Origin: Larix kaempferi
Lineage: Eukaryota; Streptophyta; Pinopsida; Pinales; Pinaceae
Direction of reading: 5' to 3'
Length of the DNA: 64,000 nt
Assembly (NCBI GenBank): GCA_027924585.1
Contig: BSBM01000762.1
Coordinates: 9,582,501-9,646,500 of the forward strand
This document shows, piece by piece, positions 22,801 to 33,850 of this stretch. Under the pieces are notes generated by a model. It was given only the letters and a program-made list of their open reading frames with translations, did not search any database and was not told where the DNA came from. Position numbers and translations under genes: made by a program. Every line of letters starts with the position of its first letter. Positions within the stretch are counted from its first letter, which is position 1.

Positions 22801-25800
22801 CACTGGACTCATATTTGTATAGGTGTCCGTCGGTGTCCGTGGTGATCAAACGACGGGATTGGAGCTGCGATCTTTGTGGAATTACATTTTCGACTGGAGC
22901 AGCTAGTTTTACAGGTTCTTATTTGCTTGAATATTTTATATCTATTTCTGTTTTATTTAAAGAAATGTTATAGTTCTGGGATTTCATGTAATATTATGAG
23001 TAGATTTCATTTATATATGTTTATCATTGTTTTATTCCATAGAAAAAAAAAAAGAAAAAATAAAATCTCTGCGACATATTTTATTTCCTGAGAATTTTAT
23101 TTAACTCTGTTTATCATTAAAAAAAAAAAAAATTGGTTTTAGATCGCTGCCTTATATGGTATTTCCTTGAGAATTATCATTTTCGAATCTGTGATTGTAC
23201 CTTTAACCTCTGTTTCTGAACTCTGTATTTATCCTTAGTTTGGTTAGAAGCTCTCGCACTCAACAAACGTTGGTCCCTATCTCCACATCCTGTGAAAAGT
23301 TTTTAATAACCCTCTGTTTTGGCTAACGTATTCAACCCCTGAATCGAATAGGCCCTCATCTTGGACTCTTCCCAATGCCCTCTGTACACATACAGGTCAT
23401 GAAACGCATACTCTGTCCAAATCGTGTAATACATGACCTCTGTTTGTTGTTAGAATATAAACCAGTCAGTGCCGAATCTGAGGTGGACTTCTATTTTCTG
23501 GTTAACGGATATCTAGATTCGTCCAAGCCTCGGCATTTTCATAAGAAGCCTGTAGTGATGGGTCTGCGGCAACCAGTCACCAGATCAAACTACTCTGTGG
23601 AAATCAACCTGCGCCCGGTGATACTGGACAATCCAGTATCGAATTCTTATACACCTGTCACCTACTTACTTCCTTGACTTGATAGAAGATCTGTTGACCT
23701 CCGATTCCAGCTTGAGATCCGAAATTTTAGGATCTGATGATTGCCTTGTAAAAGCGCATATTTTGTGAACTCAGTTCCACTTGCGCTAATGATCTGCATT
23801 CAAGACAATTTCAGACTCTTTGGGGTATTATGAGTACATGTGTAACACGTCTTCCTCCAAACGCCCGATTAGTCGCTGTCTAATGTAAGTGGAGATCCTT
23901 CTATAATTTTTTTTTATTTTTTTACTCATCCTTAAGTAAGACAATTGATATGCATTGTTAATGACTAGTCGACTGCAGTAGTTGATGGAATTGACAATTA
24001 GAAATTGTGCACAGTTAGAATTATGTTACAAGAAAGCATGATGTCTTAACAGTACTTGTAATTAGCAAAACATAGTGGCTTCGTGTATTTATGTCTTTAT
24101 TATTGAAAATTTATTTATACATTCATGCCTGAATTAATTTACCTTCAGGAAAAGAATCGCATGAGTTAAATGGTAGATATTCGACACGTTAAGTTACATA
24201 CTTTCTCTATTACCTGACTTATATCTAGACTTCGCGGATTATAGCAAATTAGAGGTTCCCCACCTCTATTTTATTTTTAATTTATTTTTTAAACACTGTG
24301 ATATGAGGTGATAGATATTCATGGTTAAAATAATAGTTAATTAGGGAGCGTAGCCGCTGATCACCTGAATTATGATCGCGAGGAATGATTTTGATACTTA
24401 AAAGTGGTGGGGGGGGAATCACGAGTGATTATTGTTGCGACTGAATTGGTACCACAACATGATCGGCCATCATTACATTTCTATGGGTTGCAGGAGCAGC
24501 ACGTAGTCGATGTTGTCGATGACTGGACGATAAACCCGGTGCAAGCTTGGCGCTCTGCTTGGTGTATCCAATCTCATATAGTGGGATTTAAAGCGACCAG
24601 AAGGGGATAATGCCAAGCAATTGAATCTGCGTGGTTGAGTCGGGCAGGAGTGGAACTGTTTGTTCCATCATGATGGAGGTAGTGACAGTAATGGGTAATT
24701 ATTGGCAGTGGGAGATGACAAACCCTGTTCCGTTGGTATCGCTCTACTTAGGTTTCTATATTGAGGTTGGAACGGCCACAAATAGATCCTATCCCTCAAG
24801 TTATGCTTCAAACTCTGCCCAACAAGGATCGTAGCATCCGTATACCTCTGGTTGTGACCGGGATACGTTCTGTCTACTCAGCGAACAGTAACAACCTCGA
24901 GAATAGATCGCCTTCCTGTAGGGGTAGGTGGAGAGGAGTCCGGTCCATCTCTGGCGTACTGACTAAAACCACGTCCTTTTATCCCGGCGTCAATGCTCTT
25001 AGCGTCAATGCTCTTAAGTTTGGTACATAACTCAACTAACTCCTCCTCAATCCGCGGCAGCACCGTGAGCGGAGTTCCGGAGGTCACTTGTTAATGACTC
25101 TGATCATTTAGTTAATGTGTGGAACTAGTCCAAAAGTTAGAGTTAGCATATGACGGGTACTAATTGCTGTGATGTTAAATTAATATATATCTTTTCAATA
25201 TTATTGAGAAACCCGATACTAGAGCAGCTCCCGCGTCTTCGCCTGAGTGATCAGCATTCTGATTGCTAAAACATTTATGTTGCTAGAGTGCCGCCGACAT
25301 TTAATCTAACTTGGTTTTATTTATTTATTTTTATAAATCAAACACTGACTAACTCCTCACCTTTTTAAATATATTATTTAGCTACAGGTATATGGAGTTT
25401 AGAATAGCGGAATTATAGGGAGTTATCGTAATCAGAGAGGAACTCTCTACATGTAAAAAGATTATTCATTCAACACATATGGAGTTCTATGTATGCATGG
25501 CTACAAGTTAGAATCCACGTCTATTTGTTCCCATGCAAACTAGGCACATTGTTTTCTTATATATTGAATAAAAAGATATATATATATGGAAGTGAACTTA
25601 TTATAGCGTAGATTATTGTATTGTGAACATTTTACGAATTTGACCATTCTTATCTTATTGAAAGGATATTTTTTTTAAATGGAAGTAAATATATTATAAT
25701 TTAGATTATTTTATTCTCATCATTCTTATCTTTTTGAAATGATATATTTAAATGAAAGCAAACATATTATAATTTAGATTATTTTTAATTAATTAGTCTT

Positions 25801-28800
25801 ATCTTATGGAAAAGATATATATACGTGGAAGTGAGTGTGTTATAATTTAGATAGTTTTATTGTGAACATTTTATAATTTGATTATTTATCTTATCGAATA
25901 GGTGTATATAAATATAGAAGTGAACATTAGTTTTATTGAAAGGATGTGTTGTTAATATCGAATGGATTTTTGAAATAAGACCTGTATTAATGATTAGAGG
26001 TGATGGTTAGATATAGAAGTTATTTAGAAATGAATTATCACTATATATACCCACATAACATTATGTAAAGTTGTAGTTAAAAACAATGGAATAAAATTTA
26101 AGTATTAATATGATAATCATGGTTATGAAGGGAAGGAAACTTTATAAATTATGTCGATATAATAGTTATAATTAACATAAAAAAAAGAAGGGAATTATAT
26201 AGTTGTGTGTGTATTGTTAGAAAAGAAATGGATATGTGAATTCTATATATTCATATAGAAGAAAGGAATTGAATTAAGAATAAAAGGAATTATTAGAGTA
26301 GAATCAACATTCATTTAAAGAGAAAATTATTGTGAAAGGAAATGAGTTGAATTGTGAAATGAAGGAATTAGCTAGTAGAAATAGATATGTAAATTCACTT
26401 ATTAATATTTAAGTGATGATGTGTAATAGAAATATAATACAAAGAATGGAGTTGTGAAATAAAGGTTTGAGCTAAGTGGAATGGATACTCAACACCCTCT
26501 TATTGGTATTGAATTAATCTTTCTTTTAAAAGATAGCAAATAGCTATATAATTGTGAAATTAGGTATAGTATTACTTATTCTTAAACATAGTTATTATTA
26601 TTAATTAATATATAAGAAGATATATATATTGTCAAATGAAGTTTGCTAACTTCTTATTTAGATCATAATATTATTTTAAAAGTCCCATACTTTGAAAGGA
26701 AGTTGGGTATTCTAATTCTAGTTTAGTATGGTTGTTAAAAATAAATAAAATAATAAAATAAAATCATAATGATGTAATCCTTATTTTGAATTATCAAAAT
26801 TTAGTAAATGAAAAAAGAAAGGAGAGGAAATTGTTTTATAGAAATTATAGAAAGAGGAAACACACAACAATAGTGGTTTAATAAGTAAACCATATTATTG
26901 TATAAGTGAATGATTAATCATTATATAAAGGGATAAATATATATATTGTTTGCTAGCTAAATATTACATTAATATATGTTGATATAAATGATGCCACAAG
27001 ATATTTATATCATTATATGATTGGATCATTATGGGGGGGATATTCATATCACTATGTGATGGAATGGTTACATAATGTTTTTCAAGTAAGGTATGGTGCA
27101 GAAACTTTGGTAAAAATGGTGGACGGTACTAAGATATATATTGTAGATATTTTAATAATGTATGAGTATTATTAATACTTGATACAAGGAATATTAACAT
27201 ATAAAGTATAGAGACAATTAGCATAATAAATTGAACTCAAATGAAGCTAACCTAAGGTCATGGTCAAACGTTAATGAAAGTAACAACTAACCCTCGAGAT
27301 GGAAACTCGATGAGGTTAAGAAAACATACTTAGTATGATTTGATGAGATTGTCGAAGTAGTCCTATGACAAAAGAAATGATGAAATGAAGTAAAGATATG
27401 ATAAATTCATTAATCTGGACATGATATTATTGAAGAAAAGGACTCAGAGTTAAATTTTAAATGTTTGTCTAAGTCACTAAGTTTCGATGCCTCAAATCCT
27501 ATCAATTTGAGAACCAACATTTAGGGAGTTTTGGAAGTAACCTTATGGAAATTGGTTTTGAAATATTTGAGGGTCTAGATCTCGCTTGATTTGTTAAAAC
27601 CGTGACCATGTCTTACCCATCTTCGATTGACGGAATATGTTATGATGTTTACCTTCTCATCTTTGAGGGAAGGATGACCAAATAGATTAGGAGTCTTGCT
27701 TGATGGGGATTTGATAACTAATGGGTGGCTATTGATGTTGTATAGCTTGTAATTCATTTTGGATATCGTAGACCTTCGCAAATCTAGGTTGGTATTGACA
27801 ATTATGAAGGCATTATTGGATTTACAATACGCAAGTTACGATTGAGTTCATGAGGATGTATTGGAACCATGTTGCATGAAAAAGGAAACTTACGATTAGA
27901 ACCACTAGTGCTTAGAGCCTTGATTGTTGGAGAAAAATAGAAGAGAATGACAAGAAGAGGAGAATAGGAAATTAAAAAGTTAAGTCTAGCGTCAAAAGTA
28001 CAAGAACAAAAATTAACTTCGGGACGAAGTTCTATATATGAGGGGGTGTATGTAATGCCCCTAAAATGACTATGGACTTTAAGAGCACCTGTCGAGTGAC
28101 CCGGCGTAACAGACTTCAATAAAGTGGCCCTTCGAGTTAGGATGTGCCTTAATAAGGGAGAATCACTTGATGATGTGCATGACTATAGTTGATAAATAAA
28201 TTAATGAATTGAATTATATGTGTGGACTGGGATAATTGATTAATCAGTTCTTGCTTAAATGCTTAGCCTTGATTGGTCAAGTCAAAGTATAGTAGGACAG
28301 CTACAACCCTAGCTTTGTGACTTGGGAGGACGCAACTGAGATGCGTCATAGCTTTCCGCATTTATTTTGAACTTCGGGATGAAGTTCTAAATAAGTAGGG
28401 GTGTATGTAGTGCCCCTATACTACTGTAGACATTGAGGGCACTTGCTTAGTGACCCGACTGTTTGAAACATTAATAAAATAATCCTTTGATTTTATTTTG
28501 AGTATATTTATGATTACGATTGATTGCAAATCAATAAAATAATGATTTATGTTGTGAGAAATGTGTGTAGCAAAAGGTGAAACGGTTCACCGAAGGACAC
28601 ACAAAGGAATATGAAGGGTCGTAGAGTACGGGTAAATCACACACAGGGGGAGCGACGACGATGTCGACTTCCGACAAGAATACCGCGCATGAGCAGATAA
28701 GCACTGATCCGCTTGCTCAAGAGGAATGCGTGAGGGCGTACGAGGTAGGCCACGACGGAGCTGGTCACGTACGAGTTGAGGGGCGCGCAGTGAGAACGGA

Positions 28801-30416
28801 CTCACTCCTCAGCGCCATTAGTCCCTAGATAGCATGTAGACGGAGGATGGATGGTAACGATTCCTAAAATCCCTACAAGAGTTCCCGCAAGTCAAAACGG
28901 AAAGATGGTGGCAGAAGGGCCCAACGATGCGGTACCCTGTCAAGAACGGAAAGAATGGATGCAAGGACCCAACGAGGTGGTACCATGCCAAGGAATGGAA
29001 ACCATGGATGATTGGACCCAATGGAGTGGTGCCATGTCAGGGGATTAAAAAAAAAATTAGGAACCAGGAGCCCAACGACGCGGCACCGTGATCCTAGTGA
29101 GTTTGATTGTTAAATTAAACTGCATAAAAACTTAGGAGAATAACTCTAGATTATTACTTAGCAAATGCATAACAATAGCTTAGACATTTGCACATGAATA
29201 GTTATTTTGTTGAGCATTTAAATTAATAGAAATTATTATTTAGGAGCAAAATAGATTAGACACCTAGTCAACTAAAAGCTAGGAGTTGATTAAAATATCT
29301 GGGGGACAAACTAGAGCAAACTTAGGGATGTAGGTGCACTTCCCAGAGAAACTGACACTTGGATGGGTGAGTGTTTTAATTAAATAAATAATTAAAAATA
29401 TTTAATTATGCATGAAGCGACATGTGTCGCAGGAGATTTCCCTTTATAAGGAAGGCTTAAGGAATGGGTAAGGGGCCCATAATTTGGACGATTGTCGTAA
29501 TTTTCGAATGCCTCAAAGACTTGCTGCTATCTAAGGGTTTGGCTAAGAAATTCTGGTGGGAAGGGAAACCCAAGCTGGATTTCTGAAAAACTTGTGTGAG
29601 CTCTACGACCCAAAGCTCGGGGGAGGCCATGCGATTGAAAGCAGGAGCCTATGGTTGGGTGGCGGAGCTAACGGTTGCTTCGCCTACGGATAAACGAGCT
29701 TTGCTGGTTATGGTTATGGTTTGTTTTAATTTGCTAGTTTATTCATTTATTTAGTTTATTTATTCAGTCGTTATGCTTTCTAATCTCTTTTGTATCGAGT
29801 GGTTGAGTTTCAGGTTAAACAGGAAAGACCCTAGAGGAGGGGCTCTACAGATAAGATGAGTAAGGAGCTTAGGTTGCTGGCGAATCCCTTTGGTTTTGAA
29901 GAACTTTAGCAAACCACATTCTCACAATGCGGTCACGGTTGGTAAGTCATGTTCGGCTGCAAAATCATCCGCTTCGTGCTCTCTCTCTTTCCAGCTTACC
30001 ATTTTGCTCCAAATAAGTTGCAAATCCCTGCAAAAGGGCAAACAAAATAATTAGTAACTATTTAGCAACTTAGTTCCAGCAAAAAATTGGAGAAAATTTG
30101 ATTTCTTAAACTCAAAATTCGCCTGTGCCGCGCCTGAGGGTTATCCTACCGCGCGGCAGTCCACACTACCGCACCTCGGTTTGAGGATACAGCGCGGTAC
30201 TATTAGACAGTACCGCGTCTTTCGATAGGGCCCCCACGCGGTAGTGTGGAGGGTGATTCTTTCTCAAAAGGGCTCGCCAAAAAATCAATTTTTTCCTGGT
30301 GAAAGCAAAAAATTCTTACATGAAATGAAAGAGGGGCTCAAGCACTCTTACCTGGCGCAGACGGCAGTCGAAATGGTGTCCCAGAACTCCCGGTATGGAT
30401 CCTTGAAATCTTGCTC
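19845..30416 (-). CDS. Antisense, intron-containing plant-mobile-domain-like gene of element C (split by D)
   Basis: Minus strand, against the direction of gag-pol. Exon 1 ends at 30352 before CAG|GTAAGAG. Intron 1 is 30028-30351, ending TTTTGCAG. Exon 2 is 30027-29855 continued at 20970-20269; D (20971-29849) plus one GATAA copy lie between the two parts. Intron 2 is 20162-20268 (GTATGA...TTGCAG). Exon 3 is 20161-19845, ending in a stop. The phases agree: exon 2 without D is 875 nt, and the frame is kept over both splice junctions and the D excision point. The core has the plant mobile domain pattern (QLWDPDIRAFRVG, then EDIYFLMGLSKRGA). After it come FGYGSILVTFFLARVPLL and an acidic DLALLEDDDWDNS; exon 3 is Arg/Glu-rich. 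The first ATG is at 30002; the upstream start is uncertain. Nonsense codons are present: TAG in exon 2 near 20790, TGA near 29923, and TAG at 30417-30419. Function is unknown; relatives are linked to silencing and transposons. Confidence 0.7.
20162..20268 (-). other. Intron 2 of the antisense gene (107 bp)
   Basis: Minus strand: donor CTG|GTATGACC, a T-rich middle and acceptor CATGTTGCAG|ACC. Removing it joins DNS with DRGPQRP in frame. Length and T-richness are normal for a plant intron. Confidence 0.7.
20966..20970. other. Target site duplication of element D, left copy (GATAA)
   Basis: GATAA here and at 29850-29854 flank element D exactly. Removing D plus one copy restores the open frame of the antisense gene. 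Confidence 0.92.
20971..22769 (+). repeat. 5' LTR of element D (1799 bp, composite)
   Basis: Starts TGTAATGCCCC and ends CCCTACA. Position 21326 starts a second LTR-start-like sequence (TGTAGTGCCCC) preceded by a polypurine-tract-like TAGGGGTGTA and a CTTCGGGATGAAGTTCT block, so the LTR contains an older interior/LTR junction. A TATA-like CTTTATAAGG lies near 22362-22371. Short ORFs within it are repeated in the other LTR only because the LTRs are nearly identical. Confidence 0.92.
22772..22783 (+). other. Primer binding site of element D (tRNA-Met type)
   Basis: TGGTATCAGAGC, 2 bp after the LTR end. It is the same PBS type as element A. Confidence 0.9.
22784..28050 (+). other. Interior of element D, no coding domain seen
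   Basis: About 5.3 kb, increasingly AT-rich from 25100 on, with poly-A runs near 23040-23130 and many short TA repeats. I examined the open stretches (for example 23375-23677 and 24761-25030) and found no Gag, protease, RT, RNase H or integrase motif. The last part (28015-28050) holds the CTTCGGGACGAAGTTCT block and the polypurine tract AGGGGGTGTA at 28041-28050. Confidence 0.7.
28051..29849 (+). repeat. 3' LTR of element D (1799 bp)
   Basis: Identical to the 5' LTR except at seven positions, six of them transitions. It ends CTCTACA directly before the GATAA duplication. It carries the same internal junction (LTR-start-like copy at 28406). Confidence 0.92.
30028..30351 (-). other. Intron 1 of the antisense gene (324 bp) with CGCGGTA cluster
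   Basis: Minus strand donor CCAG|GTAAGAG and acceptor TTTGCCCTTTTGCAG|GG are both near consensus. The intron body carries the third cluster of TACCGCG/CGCGGTA motifs (30147-30243). It has survived in a retroelement because the antisense transcript is not the one that is reverse transcribed. Confidence 0.65.
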
Positions 30417-30419
30417 CTA

Positions 30420-32434
30420 AATGGGTGAAAATGTCTCCTTTGGGTAAAAAACACAAATGAATAGTAATTTCTATTTTTACCATTCCTTATATAGCATTTT
30501 TTTTACATTCTTTTTTAATTAATTAATTACTATTTTAAATAGTTGAAATAAACCCTTGTTTACATTGCTAATATCCAGTTTTTGAGCATTTATTGACAGG
30601 ATCCTCGGTAGAAAATGCGATACATTCACACTGGTGTTTATTTATGATTTGACCTTCATTTTGAGCCCACTTTATCTTTTTCGTGCTCTGGATTTAAAAC
30701 TTGAAAAAGATTCCAAGCGCTTTTTCACCCATGTTGTGCTTGTCAAACTCAAGTAAACGGTGTCGAGTACGGTCAGCTTTACTCATGCTCGTTAAACGAT
30801 GAGGAAAGTATTATCCTGGTTGTATTTTATTCTTTTTTCCGACCAGAATAATTTAAAATTACGAAAAAGACCATAGGAGTCCATAGTTAAGCTCTTTTCA
30901 GACTCCTTAAAATTGAAAAGATTGCCAAGTGATCTTGACTCTTTCACACTTGTAAAAGTATTTGAAAGGTCGTCTATTCGGTGATAGGTTACCCCTTTTT
31001 CAGCCCGTCTAGACTATTTACGAGAAAGGTATACCTCAGTCAATCTCGGCTGGGAGAGTTCTCTCGGGAATTGTTTTACACTTTTTCGGGATCGAGGGAC
31101 TAAATTTTACGAAAAAGTACATTATGGAGCTTCCTTTAAAGTTTTTCAGGCTCTCTAAATATGAAAAACTACCGAGTTTTCCTTCCTTGGACTCATTAAA
31201 ATGTCAACATCGAAGGACCCACTTTGGGATGAACCCCTCCTTTCTCAGGTTCGTAAAACATGTGAGATTGGACTCATCTATGAGATTATCTACACCGAGC
31301 ATCTGTTATCCTCTTCAAGCTCGCAAAACAAGAAAGAGGTACTCGTCCATCATGTCGGGGAAATATGGGGGAATAAGTCAAGTTTATCTATGGCAGCTTG
31401 TCAGTCGTTACCTTTGAACATGGCATGTGTCCGTCTCTTGTCTATATTTGGGTATCCATCTTTCACTGAGTTATGGTCATCATCATGAGTCATCTCCTTG
31501 GCCACGAGTCCACTCATCCGGTGTCTATCCTCTATTTATCAATAATCCCTGCTGCCAAGTCCTGTTACATGCCGTTATATGTTCAAAGGGTTGCTTTGTT
31601 TCGAGTCGTTCATTGTGTCAGGCCTCCGCTGTGTCAGTACATACTCCATTGCTTCATCATCCTATCATTTGTGCCGATTTCGTGTCAATGATGTGGGAAT
31701 CATCATGGCCCACCTTCGACGAGTCTATTCCTGTCGACACCAAATCACTATCCGGGAATTAGACTTAGAGATCAACCATTAGTACCTTGGTACCTGCATG
31801 CCTCAATGGCAGGTTTCCTCGTGTTTGACAGTAGGTTCACATCATTGACCTCTGATCTAGCAATCTCTCGGATGCTCGACATCAACTCATTCATTCGCAT
31901 TTCGTTGAGATGTACTATTGATACCTTGGGAATCATCGTCATCATTGGTGATCTCCCTCGCATTTGTTAATGGTCCACGTCATTGACCGGTAATCAAATG
32001 GTTTCTACCATGTTCGACTTCAACACCTTGTAATCACATGGTTAGATTCGTATCTTTTGCGATCAGGTAGAAGACCCTGGACGCACCTCTACATTTTGAT
32101 TGCATCCAGGTTGCGATGGATATGTCATTTGTATTGTCACACAGATCCACTTATTGTATTGGTCATGGCTATGTCATTATTGTCTCATGGATCTACGGTT
32201 GTTCATAGTAGCCATGATCTGTCCGCAGTTTACATTATCTCAGTACTCATGGATCTGCAATGTATTGGTCGGCAGCCGTGCTTTGAGTCATCTATTTTCG
32301 AGCATGGGAATGCCCACCTCGGTGGTATATCTAACACTTTGTTTCTATTTCACCTCAGTGTCGCTCTCCTCGATGCTATCTCTGCACATTATATTCGTAA
32401 AGTCTTTTGGCCATCAGTCCCTTCTGACCTCACA
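30420..32434 (+). other. Non-coding 3' region of element C with diverged repeats
   Basis: About 2 kb between the antisense gene and the polypurine tract. It has no convincing gene; ORFs on the plus strand (31124-31782, 32057-32576) lack domain features and overlap in several frames. Three diverged units, starting near 30650, 30850 and 31105, share an ACGAAAAAG-like start and a CTTTTCAGACTC..AAAATTGAAAA-like core. This suggests an old tandem repeat of roughly 200-250 bp. Confidence 0.45.
30485..30493 (-). promoter_or_regulatory. TATA-like box upstream of the antisense gene
   Basis: The minus strand reads TATATAAGG about 70 bp before the first exon part I can support, which would put transcription start near 30455. 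The position is plausible for an internal antisense promoter. No other promoter element was identified. Confidence 0.35.
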
Positions 32435-32448
32435 CTTTAGGGGGCATC
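32435..32448 (+). other. Polypurine tract region of element C
   Basis: CTTTAGGGGGCATC directly precedes the 3' LTR; the AGGGGG core is the likely plus-strand primer. Confidence 0.6.
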
Positions 32449-33448
32449 TGTTATACCTCTATGGTTCACAGTGTCGCATCTCCATCACAAAACGAGTTGA
32501 CGACACTTTCCCTACTGTTTTAAATCATCCAGAAGAGACAGATGATGAGTCAACCTTGAAGGTTAATCTACCCTGACAAGTTTTGACCGACCTTAGACTT
32601 TATCAACACACACTACCGCGCCTTGCTAGTTTGTCAAAACGCGGTACTAGACACTACTGTGCTATGCTATTTCCCCAAGACGTGGTAGTGCCGCGTTCTG
32701 CAGTCTTTGCAGAACGCGGTACTCTTTTAATAGCCTTTTTCCCTTGGCTTGTGGGATTTTGGATTTTCGAAGATAATGGAAGATTGGGGTCCCTGATTCG
32801 ATCTCAAATCATCTCCTTCGATTAGAAACCCTGATCCACTTATCTCTCTTTAGATCCACCCATCGCTCTTGTTGGTTAACCTCACCATTCACTATAAAAG
32901 AGAGGCATTCCACTGGGAAAGAGGAGGACTCTTGAGAGTACCAAACCTATGGTCTTGCTGCATTGTGGAGATAGCTAGAGGAGAAGACACTTGGAGCTGG
33001 AGGATTGGCTTGGACATCAAGCACCTTTTGTAAGTATTCTTCAAAGTTGTAATGGAATAACTTGTCTTGTTTTCCCAAATCATTTGTGTTAATCTTGTTT
33101 TAATGATATGATTTGTATCTTTTATAAGATTTAGATTCTAACTCATGTTTCAAGTTGCTAGAGAATAGTGCATTCTTGTGTCTTGGTTCCATTTTGGCAG
33201 GTTCATTTGTGAGGACTTGGAGACTGGAGCAAATACCAAAAACAAGCGTCTGGATAGAAGGTTAGTTAAACTTCTTCTACTCTTTCTAGCATTCTAATCT
33301 TGAGATATTTGTTAGATCTAGGGATTCAAGGTAGCATTTGTTTTGACTTGTTTCTTGCTTTAAAGTTAGTTTAAAGTCTGCTTTAAAGTTAAGAGAGTTT
33401 TGGCTTAGACGTAGGACAAAATTCTACATAACAAGAATCTACATAACA
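32449..33448 (+). repeat. 3' LTR of element C (1000 bp)
   Basis: It matches 8862-9843 with about 16 substitutions. It is 18 bp longer: a small indel near 33360, and an extra AGAAT plus a repeat of the last ten bases (CTACATAACA) at the very end. AGAAT is the spacer between the 5' LTR and the PBS, so the 3' end carries copied PBS-side sequence. The target duplication CAATG follows. Confidence 0.92.
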
Positions 33449-33453
33449 CAATG

Positions 33454-33850
33454 TTAGAAGCCTTGAAAGTAGTTTTAACAGGAATAAAATGAGCAGCTTT
33501 GCTAAGTTTATCAACAACAACCATAATTGAGTCATTCTGCTTTTAATTTTTAGGAAAACTTGTAATAAAGTCAATGCTTATGATTTCCCACTTCCATTCT
33601 AGAATTGGTAAGGGATGCAATAGCCCATTTGGATGTTGATGTTCAGCTTTAATAGTCTAACAGTCAAAGCATCTAGCTATATATTCAGCAATTTCACTCT
33701 TCATGTTAGGCCAAAAATACTCCTTTCTTAACATAGTTATCATTTTCTGATAACCAGGATGTCCTGAATAAGGACTCTTGTGAACTTCATCTAAAATCAA
33801 CAACTTAACCTTCGAAAAATTAGGCACATAAATTCTGTTTTTGTAAGTTA
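33454..33850 (-). pseudogene. Integrase N-terminal half of element B
   Basis: Minus strand continuation of B pol beyond the RNase H. It has the zinc-binding module (HKSPYSGHPG, then ARCFDC) and AEHQHPNGLLHPLPIP-like residues. The first catalytic Asp follows in SIDFITSFPK, then MVVVDKLSKAAHF. A TAG follows FDC where Gln is usual, and a TAA occurs in SFPKN.KQNDS. Coding ends at 33454, exactly where element C interrupts the gene; the rest is at 7927-8861. Confidence 0.8.

Larger units (their letters stand above)
20971..29849 (+). mobile_element. Non-coding LTR retrotransposon D (8.9 kb, LARD-like)
   Basis: Two LTRs of exactly 1799 bp (20971-22769 and 28051-29849) differ at only 7 sites (0.39%), so this is the youngest insertion seen. 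It has a tRNA-Met type PBS, a polypurine tract and a 5-bp target duplication, yet the 5.28-kb interior shows no gag, protease, RT or integrase. This is the structure of a large retrotransposon derivative, which must borrow proteins from an autonomous partner. The interior 3' end (CTTCGGGACGAAGTTCT before the tract) resembles that of chromovirus-type Ty3 elements. Confidence 0.88.
8862..33448 (+). mobile_element. Tat/Ogre-like LTR retrotransposon C (24.6 kb including nested D)
   Basis: It is bounded by LTRs of 982 and 1000 bp and a perfect 5-bp target duplication. In order it holds LTR, PBS (TGGCGACTCCACTGG), a 1.8-kb leader, a gag-pol frame (11650-19107), an extra RNase H ORF (19229-19642), an antisense multi-exon gene (30416 down to 19845), a long non-coding 3' region, a polypurine tract and the LTR. 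The PBS type, the large size, the second RNase H and an antisense gene before the 3' LTR all fit the Tat/Ogre branch of plant Ty3 elements. Without the nested element D (8.9 kb) it would be about 15.7 kb. The LTRs differ at about 16 positions plus indels (about 1.6%). Confidence 0.88.

Noticed and set aside
31124-32576. Cluster of plus-strand ORFs before the 3' LTR of C
   Set aside because: They overlap in several frames, lack motifs and have no shared start context; treated as non-coding.
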